This document shows positions 1 through 12,400 of a DNA stretch of 64,000 bases, piece after piece; position 1 is the stretch's first letter; every line of letters begins with the position of its first letter. Under the pieces are notes generated by a model, which saw nothing but the letters and a program-made list of their open reading frames with translations, ran no database searches and had not been told where the DNA came from. The stretch comes from Varroa destructor. Lineage: Eukaryota > Arthropoda > Arachnida > Mesostigmata > Varroidae. The DNA lies in NCBI RefSeq assembly GCF_002443255.2, contig NW_019211454.1, positions 54,925,823-54,989,822 of the forward strand. The letters are read 5' to 3'. The translations under genes and the position numbers were made by a program.

Positions 1-2040
1 CTAACCATCCGAGCAGGAGTTTAGAATGAGAATTTCCTTATTCTTTTCAAATGCGCAAAAAGCTATTCTTGAACTTTTCAAACAAGTGGTAACTATTAGA
101 TTGGTACTAGTCCTTTAACAATATGAGCCTGCAGCAAGAATGCGGCCTATTATTTCAAGTTTGTACATGCACGTACGTTCACATTCGTTTTTACACTTGG
201 CTTATCTAGTTTATCATTTCACGCCTCTTTCTCACCTGTATTTATATATTTTTTTGCCTTTATATTTGATATTTGAGCCTGGTACCGGCTACTGCAAGGC
301 TTAAAGCAGTTGCCACACAGCAACAGCGAACGTTACCAATATGGCGTGTTATTTGTATATTTTGCCAGTATCATTCAGTTCTAGGTCACGACATACTCGC
401 TCGCCATCAATATGCATTTCCATCGCTTCGATAATCCGACCAAACGGACGGCCATTTTCGTTGAACAATCGACAACAGCTGATTAAACTGCTTCTATTGT
501 AGCCGATTTATTGGCCAAAACCAAGTGTCAAAACAAGACAAAATGCCGGTGCGATGGGGCTAAAATGAAAGTATTCGTAGTAATATGAAGAGTGTAAAGT
601 GAAATAGATTGAGATAAATGCAACATATACGTTTTCCAAGTATGCTAGACGTGTGTAATATTTTACGAGGTATCTGTCAGTGTGTGTAGGCGTCAAACGG
701 TCCAAAATGAGCTAAGCGAGACCTTATGCGGTCAAGACCTTCGCATGGAGCAGGCAAACACTTGCCTAGAGTCCTACTTCCACCCAGAACGTGCTGTGAT
801 AGTACACATTTGATTGACTGAAATAACTTATGAGCTAATTTTATTATACTGATAAGGTATAGTTACATTATTTAGGAAGTGTTTATTTTGAGCGAAGCTG
901 ACATGGGCCTACACGGCGCAGTTAAAAATCAAGCGAGGCCTTACAGTATAAACAAGAAGTGTTTGTTAAGAAGCTTATTGTTTGTTCAGACTAGAACATG
1001 TTACTCTGAGAATTTTACTCTGCTGCCCTGTAAAATCAATTATCTTGTCAATGGACGTTCCGCAAATGCTTCATACAGTGTGATGTACATGAGTACTCGC
1101 AAAAGAGAGTCGCTCATAATGGTATTGAAGTGTGCACCACTTGTTGACACAAGTATGTCTTTTTTTTTTTAGAGATAACTTGCGTTGCGTTGGACTCAAC
1201 TTTGAACGAATCGCTCATGTTAAAGTTAAACAATAGTCTAGTTATTAGGATTCAGGGACTATTGGGCTCGGAATACAAATGACACTGCTGAGCGGATGAG
1301 AACACTTCGGGTTTTGCTCTAGCTTCATACAGCATGACAAAGAAAATAAACAAACACACAATGATAGAAATATCTAACCCAAACGTAACCTAAAAATTTA
1401 CACTAATTTCTAGTGTACTATATACCGTTGAGTATACCGTTACTTGAACGAACGATGTCGAAGACGTAGCGGTTTATATGACGGTGATTCGCGTGGGAGA
1501 AAATGGAGCCTGCAAATGGCTGGTGCGAACAGTTGGAGTAGACGTTACGCTAATCACAAAATTAGCTTGAAGAGGTACCAGTGTGCATGACGTAAAAATA
1601 ACTTTGAGAGATGAACAATAATTCCTTGGAGTCACTCAGGTACGTTCAAATGAATTTCTGAATTGAATCCGAATAGGGCAAAGGATTCATTTCAACTCTT
1701 CTACCATATACACAATCACTCGACCAGCTCACTGATAAACCAATGCTAACTAAAGGCTTAACTAGCTACCTTCTAGTGGTGCAGCCGGTCGCAAATCTTG
1801 ATCTTTCGACAATAACCTATCACATTTGTATTGGACAGACGACGAATAGGAAGTCCAAGCTGGAGACTGGCTTCCGGGGCATGTCTCTCAAAAAGTTTAT
1901 TATTATCAGCTATTTGTTGGTGTCTACAACATTAACAATCGCTTCACACTTATCCCGGAGAGACAAGCTACGTAACATTTCGTGCATTCCACGACTTTCT
2001 ATATTATGTAGATCTGTGAGGAAGCATTAAATAGAACAAG
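1..2040. other. Non-coding, AT-leaning; no gene seen
   Basis: Longest open frames are under 100 codons and match nothing I know. Small items only: a T11 run at 1160-1170 and TATACCGTT repeated at 1421-1429 and 1433-1441. Confidence 0.7.
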
Positions 2041-2470
2041 ATAAAGGGCGCTAATAGAGGGCGAACGAGGGGCAGCTTTCCGCTAGCGACCTTTTCGCCA
2101 GCTTCAACTGCTTTCTGGCAGAGCGGCAGCTGTAGCGACCATTGACGATGTGAAAACTGCTTTACCGCCATAACAAGCGCTAGCCCTATAACGATATGGG
2201 CAAAAATCAGATGAGGTAAACAGATCAGCCAACTGAACTAGGTAGGTTACCGTACTTATACCAGTAGTTATGAGAATAGACTCATTGTAGCTACGCTGTT
2301 GTCGTGCTCGGTCAGAACTGTCGCCTTGGTCAAACTAACATATGACGTGAACGAGAGACCGCGGCAGCCGTTACCGAAATAACGTCTGCAGCGGCCGAAT
2401 CAGTCGGTCCTTATTATCTGGGCGGTGGTAAGGGCGAGTCGAAGCCGTCTAAGCTAACAAAACGACCTTG
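2041..2470. other. GC-richer island; no gene seen
   Basis: Noticeably more G+C and CpG than its flanks, with GCAGC/AGCGACC words recurring near 2072-2145. No open frame of interest. Confidence 0.6.
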
Positions 2471-5400
2471 GTTCAGTGAATATTAAACGCATGATGTGTT
2501 TGGTGCAAGGCGCTAAAAAACGCCTATTAACACAAAAGCAAGACGAAAGCGTTGTATGTTTCTGTTTTTTCTTGTTCTGCTTTTATAGCTTCTTAACTTT
2601 TGCTTGTTGTTGCTGAGCGCACGTTGGACATTTACTACGGTCTGTTACCATGCAGTAAAGAGAGCTCAAAAACAATTTCACATATATATATATATATATA
2701 TATATATACGTTGGATGATTATACACGCATACATATGCTAGATACCAAGTATTCTACGGGTCGATACAGCTGTTAAACAAACAGGGAGTATTGCTTTAAT
2801 TCTTCGTGATCGCCGTGTACTGGCCTTTGTGACAAATCAGTCTGCTAAGCAGATGGACTGGAGCAGCATTAGTGATGTACGCCGGAACGTTAATACAATC
2901 AAATAAGGCGGTTCTCGTCTTAGGTGAGCCAGATTAATTGCCAGCTTCTGTGTAGAATTTGCATGATTTTTTTAGGAATTTTAATGAAAGCCCACCAAAA
3001 ACAGTTGAAATATGGGCAAATAAGGCAAAACCATGCCATTTTTCGTGCCTTGCCATATTATCTTAATGTGTGAACTCGACACTATAGAGAAGATGACGAT
3101 AATACGTTCGTATACGGGCTCTATGAAGCTAAGTAATTACCATATGCGCAATACATTTGATAGTTAAGAGAAATGGTTGTTTACGAATTACATTTGAGCT
3201 ACCGTCCGAAAGCGGTGACAAACAAACGCAGACTTTGGCGCGGACTTAAAATGGAGGACTTTGGCGGTAGATGGCGTGAGAGTCCTGACGAACTGCGAAC
3301 GTTTTAACGTACAAACGAACGTGCAAACGAAACGTTTTATGATAACTCGCAGGTGGAGAGTGGAGTTCGGCCGCATCGATGGCAGGAGTATGTTTTTGAG
3401 AGAGTGCGTTCGTGAAAATTCTTTTGGGTGAGGATTTGACGTATGCGGATCTATGCGAAAGAACAAAAATGGCTAAGGAAATCCAGTTTGCTTTCTTATA
3501 GCTGAAGGCACGCGATTTGGCTAACAAGCTAACGGGATTTTTGACGTAACGAGAAATTTATTGTCAGATATTATAGCAACGCTATCACCGCGTGTGCTTA
3601 ATTCATTTCGTTTCATAAAAACATATAACACTAGAGAATCAAATAATCTCGGATGCGATAAGAAAACGAAAACTGGATGACATCACGTTTTTATGCCGCG
3701 CACGACGGAGAACTGGGTTCTGAGTCGCCGGCCAGCTCAGCACTTGATTTGCGATATTTGCAAGATCCATTGGCTATCAATGCCGTAAACTGTTTTTTGA
3801 TGCTCTAAAGTATCAAAGATAGATAGTGTGTAGCGGTAAGTTATTACCTGCGGTACATAAAAGTGCCTTGCGAGTATGACAATACCGAGAGAATGCTCAG
3901 CTGAAACAGTGACGTTTTCTGTAAGGCGCTTCGGCACTCATTTGTCTGAAGCCCCGTATATTATTATATATAATGTATATGTAGTATTATGCAACAACAA
4001 AGATTCTTTATAGTTTCTCGGAGCTTTTATAATAGTCACGTATGCGTAGTTAATGCTGACAACATAGGGCGCGCTTGATCAAATGATTGCAACCATGCTA
4101 TAACAGAGTAATTCGCTAGTATTATTTGTCTACTGGAGTGTGTTAGTCCGCCAGGACACGTATTTCGGGCCTCCACGGTAGTTGGCATTACGTCTTTTAC
4201 TAACCTTTAATAGCCAACTAATCGATAACGTTAGTCCTGTAAGGAATCCGTCTGGTTGGCACCCCACAGAAAAGAGTCGTAGGACAGCCGCTAGCCAGCG
4301 ACTTTAATTACTGCTGGCTGGCCAGTCAGCTTAGTTCAGCGCTTCCCCGTTCTTCTCATAACATCGTTTTCCATTAGATGAATGGGAGCATACGAAGCTA
4401 ACCCCTATTCTGTTCGATTATCATTTCCGCTCACCGCCGAGGACGTGCATAGAGGTATCGCGGCAGCTTAAGGCCTAGGCGTAGGCTAACAATTCGAGCT
4501 GTTTCGTTATGCTTAGCTGAGTCGAGCAGCGCGAAGCTCAAAGCGCATTATCTATTCCTACTACCTTACAAGGAAAGATTCATCCCTCATTGTTTTTCTA
4601 CAAAAGAAAAGTAGATATTATTAATGAGTCATAATCATATCACGCACCGGACACATGCGCCTTAGACAATGTTTTAGTTCGGCGCATTTTTCGAGTATAT
4701 CGCGTCGATGGCTCAACTTGGGGATGCTAACAGGGAGAGAAAGAAAAACAGCCGTTACTACCTATAGGTCTACTTGTTGTTGAAGCTCGTTTTATAAATT
4801 CAATCAGAAACACGTTGTTTGGTCGTGACTTCAACCTCTCTAGCAACGCATTCGTAGCTCTAGACTCAACGACACCGTCTCTATGGTATTCACAACTATA
4901 CAAAAGATGTCTAAAAAGCTGACCTACTTTACCTACTGAGCCTAGCTGCAATGCTGCATATATCGTCGTTTTCGACAATTGCGTTGTGGAAGACGATCCT
5001 TAATTCTGCTAGCTCTAATAAAACGTGGACGTTCGTCCTTCTATCATCAACGTTTCATCTAGATTATAAAATCTAATTAGTTGGATAAAATTGCCAACAT
5101 TTTTGAGGGTACTGAAAGCCAGCTGGCCATAGTTCTTGCACGGATCTCGAGGAATCGACCTAGTTTGGGCCTCTCGTGTACAATTGCTTGGCAACGCCTG
5201 CAGTTCGAATCGGCGGCCGACGATATGCATAGAACCAAAAACAACTGGAAACGCGCAGTTGAAGTTCAGAGCCGATACTAATTAATTCATACGTGAATTC
5301 TAACATAAAAATTAGTAGGGTTCAATTTGCAATTTTTTTTAAGAAACCTAACCACGAGTTAACTGCCTCTATAGAGCAAGCGGGCCCAACGTCCATTCTC

Positions 5401-5820
5401 CTAGCATCCTTTAACAGGATTAATCCAGTTTGGGCTTACGATTCGCAAGTCTTTAATAGTATAAACGAAAGGCCAGAGTAGACGTTCGAGTTCATATTCA
5501 TTGACGTGGTCATCGTCTGCTGGGTCGACTCAGCCGTGACTGAAAATGGGGACCACAAGTACATCAGCTGATTAGCAGAACTCAACTTCGTAGGCATCCC
5601 CATAGTCGGCGAAATTATGACATTTTACCGCTTTATAAACTTTATTTATATGTCAAATTTTTAAACTCGAGGCGTCAGCCTCCTCCATATTCTACTTTGC
5701 CACTTATTTTGAGTATAAACCCCGTAGAGGTTATAAATGATGCGTTTGCTTTGATATTCGATAAGCGGTAGGTTCAAGGAGGTATCCTCTTTGTCGCGAT
5801 CATTGGTCACATTTTTTGTG
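2471..5820. other. Non-coding; no gene seen
   Basis: Apart from the AT microsatellite, only short frames. On the minus strand 5230-4727 two frames lie in the same phase but are split by three stop codons (TAG, TAG, TAA) and show no recognisable domain. Confidence 0.65.
2682..2708. repeat. (AT)n microsatellite
   Basis: A perfect run of alternating A and T, 27 nt long, in otherwise unremarkable sequence. No flanking target-site duplication was seen. Confidence 0.98.
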
Positions 5821-5822
5821 CT

Positions 5823-5838
5823 TGCCTGCCTGCCTGCC
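5823..5838. repeat. (TGCC)4 tandem repeat
   Basis: Four perfect copies of TGCC. Confidence 0.95.
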
Positions 5839-7378
5839 AAGTGATTCTGTCTGTATGTACAATAAATGTAAGCTAGTTTCGAGTGTATTTGAGTGTAAAA
5901 AAAAGTGCTATGACATTGGTTAAATTTAAATGAACATATGGACTACTTATCAAACAACTGCAAGTAAGTATCTTGTAAAAATCGAGTAGCTATATTGATA
6001 TTTTTCCAGATACGATTTTTTTCATAACCCCATTTTAATGCCAGGCAGTGGAAACTGTATACGAGAGAAGATTCGTTCTTGCTGTTGTCATTGCTTTCTC
6101 TTATTTATCTATTCCAGTGTATTCTTTGCCCTTTAGTGGCTTCACTCGATGAAGGATACGGTTCTGAACTAAAACACTGGTACAACGATCGCTAGTTTAC
6201 AGGTAGCTTACTATCAGTATTTACTGCTAAGATACTACAATAGGACGTTTATGGAGCTTATGGAACCTATTGAACTTCTTCCGTGCCCTATCTGTGGTCG
6301 AAAAATCCTCATTGCGTAGTTACCACTGAGCCAGCAAGGCCACCTATGCTAGTCCTGTTATTCCCTGCCAAAAGCGCCTCTCAACTTTGACAAGTTCTTT
6401 TTTTATTTAGTAGACATTATCTTGATAGGAAACGGTAAGCTTTCTGAGATGCTGGAACCGACGCTTTGCGAGCTGCGTATCCTTTGCCGTTGCCACATCC
6501 AAAATCCCGACTTATCTTCACCCGTCACATATCGTTACCACACCACAGTCACCTCCACCGCAGTGAAATCATTTTTTTTTTCATTCTGTCACTCCACTGG
6601 GGGGCTGCTTACTGTTTTTATTATCTGTGTTCTTTCCCCAACCATGCTATAGTAATACGCTAGCACTCGCAGCGGGGTGTTTTGGCAAAACATTTTAGAT
6701 TGCCTCTTTCTCATCGTTTTCGTCTTTCTTCTTTCAATACTCTTTGCCATTGTCTTCGTCTTCATCGCTTTCTACCCAAGTTTATCTAACGTGCCATTTC
6801 GAATGGCGTATGTGGGATCTAATTCAATTTGGCTCGATCTTTCCACATCCCACTGGTTCTACTCCCGTCGCAGCTACTATCGCATTTGTCGCCTGTCACC
6901 ACTTCCCATTGCGTTGCTATCCTAAATGTACCCTCGGGGGGAGGGGGAGGCTTCGCTTCCTTTCCAGCTTTGTCTGCTCACAAGCGTACAATGCGCTTCC
7001 GTCTGTGTCTCATTTGCACATTTCCACCGCGCACTTTCGATTTGACTTGCCTTTTTCTGCAACGGACCAAGCGATTAACCGACAAAGCTGCATATCAGCC
7101 TGTTTGTTCTATACAAGTCATCCGCTCGACGCTTAGATAGGCGGACGGACGTCGAGAAGACTCTCGAACCAGCAGCTAACGAAAACTATCCAGCTCCGTT
7201 AGAGGAATACGCGGTCGGCTGGGAGGTTTTGAGGCTAGATTATCGACCTAACACTTCGACGGTAGCCCAGAACAACAACCCCGACCTATACAACAAGTTT
7301 TGTTTGAAATGCGAGGAGTTGCCCTCTTGCAAAATAAGAACAACAATAACATCAGCATGACAAAAACAAGTACGTTAG
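5839..7378. other. Non-coding with pyrimidine-rich patch
   Basis: Holds the A-box relic at 6307-6345. From about 6701 to 6776 the plus strand is largely C and T (TCTTTC/TTCGTC words). At 6936-6950 there is a G-rich patch (G6-A-G5-A-G2). The overlapping Ser/Phe/Leu-rich frames here follow from that composition. Confidence 0.65.
6307..6345 (-). repeat. tRNA-like 5' half with Pol III A-box (SINE head candidate)
   Basis: Minus-strand reading gives GGCCTTGC-TG-GCTC-AGTGGTAAC: an acceptor-length stretch, the TG that usually fills positions 8-9, a D-stem GCTC and the GG-containing D-loop, together forming the A-box TGGCTCAGTGG. The matching 3' half is poor; GTTCAATAGG near 6260 is only a weak B-box. 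This looks like an old tRNA-derived retroposon head rather than a tRNA gene. Confidence 0.4.
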
Positions 7379-7402
7379 CAACAACAACAACAACAACAAC
7401 AA
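7379..7402. repeat. (CAA)8 microsatellite
   Basis: Eight perfect CAA units, preceded within 50 nt by a shorter CAA-rich patch around 7340. It lies just upstream of a stop-free stretch (7430-7858), but nothing links the two. Confidence 0.97.
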
Positions 7403-9370
7403 TAAGATTACGGCAACGACGTCAACCTGATGATAATAGTCCAGAGTAAAAGGTTAAAAAGGACAACAAAGACACCAACAGCTGGAACTATAGGCAGTAA
7501 AAGCATTCAAAAAAGAAAAGGGGCGGTTCAGTCTGTGAAAAGGTGGACTGGGACAATTACTTTCGACAGAGAACGCAAGAAACAGCTGCGGTCGGGCTAT
7601 CGGCAGCCGTATAGTGGTCAAACTATACTAATGTCACCTAACCCATGCGCAGCGTTAATGATAAAGCTACGTATAACGGGATTACGCATGGTACCACGGG
7701 AACTGATGCCAAGGTTGAGGGTGGGAAAGCTAACGGATAACGGACGAATGACACTTGACCGGCTGGCATTGTCGGGGTTGATATCATCAGACTACTTTCT
7801 TGTGCAGAGAACACCAGGTTGGCCTGTGCACGTTTATGACGCCCATCTTCAAGATTAAAAAAGACCTTTGATTTTAGGATATACTAGGCACGCTACTCCC
7901 AAACAGTTCTATAAAGTGGAATCTGAGTAATAGAAATCGGTTTCATAATGTAGATTTGTTTAGCTTCGCTTTTTACTTTTGAAGAACGAGTTAAGAGAAG
8001 CGCACATAGTAACTTTCTACTTACTTTGTACCGTATGTACCGTTCAGTATTCTTTCGGAAAATTATGAACGTCATAACGTCTATTTTAGTGTAGGTTATA
8101 CGTACAAATAAATCAATGCTTCAACTAGTACCTACAAATAATGAAGATATAGCCTCTCACTAAAGCAACTGTTGAGAAGCAGTCGTACTGACACGTCAAA
8201 GTATGACTATTTTTATTTGGACATGAACTTCTGAAATTTCTGAGTAAACAAATATGTTGGCGTTGCATTGCGATCTTGTCTGTAAAAATTAATGCCAGAT
8301 CGTTACTACACGAGAAGCTTATGGATGCATATATGTGTGTGTGTGTGTAAAAAAGACATGTCACTACAAATAAACCATAGTCAAGGTGATCTGCAGAAAA
8401 GTTCAGGAGGAGCATAGTTAGGCCTTCAGGGAGTTTAACCTGATTTAACTTTACTTGATGTCGATGAATAAGTGAAATGGTTCCTGTCAGATGAGAAAAT
8501 AAGAGCACGCTTGTCCTTTGTCCGTCAAACAGGCACTATTGTATATCATAATGATTTCTTTAGAATTTAGACGACTACCCTATGATGAGCCAATGTGTCT
8601 TTGTGGAGCGTACTTGCTGCGCACCTGCAAACAAGCATGGATTTGCTCATCAGGTTGTTCCAGTGAAGTAGTTTTAGTGCATCGGTGCTTGGGCTCGTTT
8701 CTGAGATTGAACAGTAACTTGTAAAACAGACATTTTAGCGTCCAGCTAAGTCGGTTTTTCGGAAAATGTATCACAACAACTTTTTTCTCGTGCACCCTCT
8801 TTTTGATGTGCCGCCTTCTTCTCAGCCGTCGAATACAAAGAACTTCGGAAGAACGTAGCGCTGAAGTACCGATAGCCTCAATAGTATACACCGCTGTGTG
8901 TGCTCGTGCATGCACACGCAACCGTTTATTCAATGTAAACATGTCGGATAGAGTGGTCTTCTTGGATAATCAGGGACCTCGTGGAGCCGAAGCAAATCCG
9001 GACCCAAGTCGTTACTTGACGCGGCCAAAAGACTGGTAGCTGTTGAGTACGAACCGTTCTTTGTGTTTTCAGTTTCTAGTCGCAGCTTCGCCACACAGCA
9101 CGCTATCGACCTAGAGATACAAGCGCCATGATTATCTCACTGTAAAATTCCACCGCACTTAGTTGTCTGTCTTCTTCGTGGGACGTTGCAGCCGCTGCTG
9201 CTCCGCGCTTCCGAAACCTACTAGTAGTTGTTCTAGAGAATTGAAGAAGGCTGGTAATAGAGCTCTGAATTTGCCTAACTCTCTAGTAATTCCGAAATCA
9301 AGGCTTTTAGCCGTTTGCGTCCTGTCACTTATTTTGTCGAACGGTTGGCCGGGATTCCTTTCCCGCTGAT
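7403..9370. other. Non-coding; one 142-codon frame of doubtful meaning
   Basis: The plus-strand frame 7430-7858 is stop-free and rich in Lys/Arg at its N-terminal half, downstream of the CAA run. I recognise no domain, and its length is near what chance allows. The remainder has nothing beyond the TG repeat. Confidence 0.6.
8334..8348. repeat. (TG)n microsatellite
   Basis: Seven and a half TG units following a short ATAT patch. Confidence 0.95.
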
Positions 9371-12300
9371 TTAGTTTGTCCTTCTTTGATTGAAGAATGG
9401 CATGGAAGAAGAATCGGAGGGTTGAGAAAGAAACGCAGTTAAGCTAAGCGGGTACCGCGGCTGCGCTAAAGGTCCATGGGCAGTAGCAGCAAAGCACGAG
9501 GAGAATGAAGATAGAGCAACAGGATCGTGGGGTATCTGCTGTGGAAGCCACTGGTGGTCTTTTATTCTTTCGCGAAACGCGACTCCGTCCTCTGAGTCGC
9601 TACTGACGTTCTACGCTTCCACGAGGCTCACTTTGCTGGCAGAGCCAGCGGTGACGCTTTTGCCTTTTCTAGGAGACTAGGCCGTTTACCGTCATTGGTT
9701 AATTCGTCGAATGTAGTAACATACTCTGTCTTCCGTGACGCCTGATGCGATTATCAGTACAGGCCTTTTCTCCTTAAGCACTGTGCCGTTCCCCAGTCCC
9801 TTGAATACCAAGGTTGGTTGTCGGGTCATTGAGGCTCGGCCCAATTTGGCTATATATCGACGCGTAAGGACGGGAATAATTTGTTTGGTCCAGTTGGCTA
9901 TACACAAGGTCCTTTATCGCAATTTATTTTATTTGAAGAAATCCTACTGTCGTTTGTGATCTTACGATAAGCCACAGACGATAAGGGACAAGATTACGTT
10001 CTGGCTGGCTCGTTTATAAGTGGACGATGGAAAATGCCATTCGCGAGTTTTCAGCGAAGGTACTGAAAAGTTGTTTCGAGCGTTTGAACTGGCAGCGAAT
10101 TTATGCTGCAATTTAGGTCCGGCGATCCATTAATAGTTTGAACTCATGCTATAATCTTTTGCTAAATTGGGCACTATATTCGGGTTTATGTTAATGCGGA
10201 GTTCGTGCAAAAGGTGTTACTTAGATCGTAATAAGACTACAAAGATCCTATAGATAAAACGTCACTAGCCGATTCGCAATGATTATTTGAAGAAAAATTA
10301 TAAGAATATTTTTTCAACAAGGACCTGCAATTAATTCGGATATGAGTAAATTTTAGATGTAGATTTTACTTGCCAGTAAACCTATCTTGAAGAATGACAC
10401 CATCGTGTAAGTTCGGATTCTGAAGATTATTTTTTAGGTCATGGAACCACGAAAAACACATCCACACTTCCGGTACTCGTTGCATCTATTTGACTAGTAC
10501 ATATTATGCATAGTGGACGTAACCCATTGTCGAGCTGCACATTCAGACACTTCTAAAGGCGTCGTGTTTGTTCGTACGATTGCTATGTATAAGCCAGGCT
10601 TTTTAGCGTTGCATGTCTTCAAAAAGGTAGAATCGTACTACCGCATTACCAAAGTAAACATCTCGCATAGCGGAGAAACGCACGATAAACGGTGCATGCC
10701 AATAACGTTTACGAGTTAGATGTTGTTTGCAGTTACTTCGATCCTTCTGTACGAAATAAATACGCGAATTAAATGACGGAAAGGCGGCCCCTCGGAACAG
10801 AGGATGTTGTACGCTCTGATTTCTTTGATACGGTCCGAATGTGTTAAGAAGGGACCAGTGTGTGCGTATTTCCTACCAAGGCTGTCTTCTTTCAGTCATC
10901 TTGGTCCCTTTCAGAGCTGTAGCAGTAGGAAACGTAGCAGAAAAGTTTCAAGGAATAGCTATCTCTGATTGCCTTCCTCTAAGGGGCAAGCGAGCACAGG
11001 CGCGGACTTCTCGGATCGCTTTCACTTTTTGATTCTCACTACAATCAGACGAGTCATCCTGTTACTAGCTCTTCTCCATAAAACTATGGATAGAGTCTCT
11101 GCCAGGAGTACAGGGATTCTTCGTCTGGATTCCTTTTGCGCCTCTAGCTGAATTGCTGACCAAATAAAATATTCGCGGATCTTGCTCCCCGCAAATTCGG
11201 TTCTCGGCACCGTTTGGTGAGTGCATGGCTTGTCTGAAGCAAATGAAGTGGTTTTTGAACCTTGCTGCTGGCTAAGCTAGATGGCAGTATCCGTGCCGTT
11301 CAATCCCTTCAGACCGAAATTTGTGCCTAGTCTCATTAGAGCATAGTCGACTCTTCAGTTGCAATGGGATTTCCCGGACTTTTCCTACGCTCGTTTTCTT
11401 CAGTCAAAATTAGCTAACTTGAACAAATCAGCCTGACTAGCTTTCAGCTTGATTTCGTATTTCTCATAAATTATCTTATTAATTAAATCAGCCGAAAAAA
11501 ACGTACGGTGTACCTCAGCGTAGGAACATCGCAAATTTAGCAAATAGGATATATCGGTATTTGAAAACGAAGAGGTTGTAAGTACGCTAATTCAATATAC
11601 GTATCTATGTGCAGCGCACTCTGTTGATAGACTGCTACATAGTAGTTATGTTATATGCAAGCCTGTCAATTTCGAATCTAATCAAAGGCTAAGCGATGTC
11701 TCTTAGGGGAGATTCGCCAGAGACAAATTAATTAACGCAGTATTCATAAGTATAAATGCTACCCTCGAAGATAGAAAAAAATCTAAACAGGTTGTATGCC
11801 TTACAGACATAGACAGTAATCGAACGAGCAACACAGACAATGTATGCATCCAATGGTGAGTACCTAGAGATATTTGAGCAACCGAAGGAACCGACAAAAG
11901 TTCGGAGCAGGTCTTCACTTCCACTAGGCCTTACTGAAGAAGTCGTAGATTGTTACACAATGAAAGGCGCTGCAGCGGCATGAAAGGCCGTAATGGACGA
12001 GGATGAATCTGTCGACTTGAATGAGCCTCACTCATAGAGGTCGATAGAGAATCTTTCAAGTAACCCCAATGCCCTGGAGGCCAGCCGTAGGACACGCAGA
12101 TTTATAGCCTTCGTGATGAAACGAAGAAGCGATTGTGTAAGCAAAGATTTACCGATGGCTCGTGTCAGACATTCACTATCACCATCACCATCAGCCTACT
12201 TACACGAAAGCATTCACTCGCCGCTTCAGTTCAGACGGAACCTTGCGTAGCCTTTCAAGTGCGTTCCGCTATAGGTTTGTATTCACCCCTTACACCAACC

Positions 12301-12400
12301 CTCAAACGCCTATTCCCGGGAGATACAAAGCGGGGTAAGCCAGCTGCGGGGCCTCAGTTAGGGCTGGGAGTACTGTATAACGATGGAGAATGAGTAACAC
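9371..12400. other. Non-coding; no gene seen
   Basis: Mixed composition. Around 11268-11310 TGGCTAAG and GTTCAATCC suggest A- and B-boxes but lie only about 31 bp apart, too close for a tRNA. CACCATCACCATC occurs at 12180-12192. Confidence 0.65.

Noticed and set aside
5195..5225. GTTCGAATC as a tRNA T-arm
   Set aside because: The flanking five bases do not pair and no A-box precedes it.
4727..5230. Two same-phase minus-strand frames as one broken gene
   Set aside because: Separated by three stops within 37 bases and without any recognisable domain on either side.
7430..7858. 142-codon plus-strand frame after the CAA repeat
   Set aside because: Lys/Arg-rich start follows from A-rich sequence; no family resemblance and no supporting signals.
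11268..11310. TGGCTAAG and GTTCAATCC as tRNA A- and B-boxes
   Set aside because: Only about 31 bp apart; a tRNA needs clearly more between the boxes.
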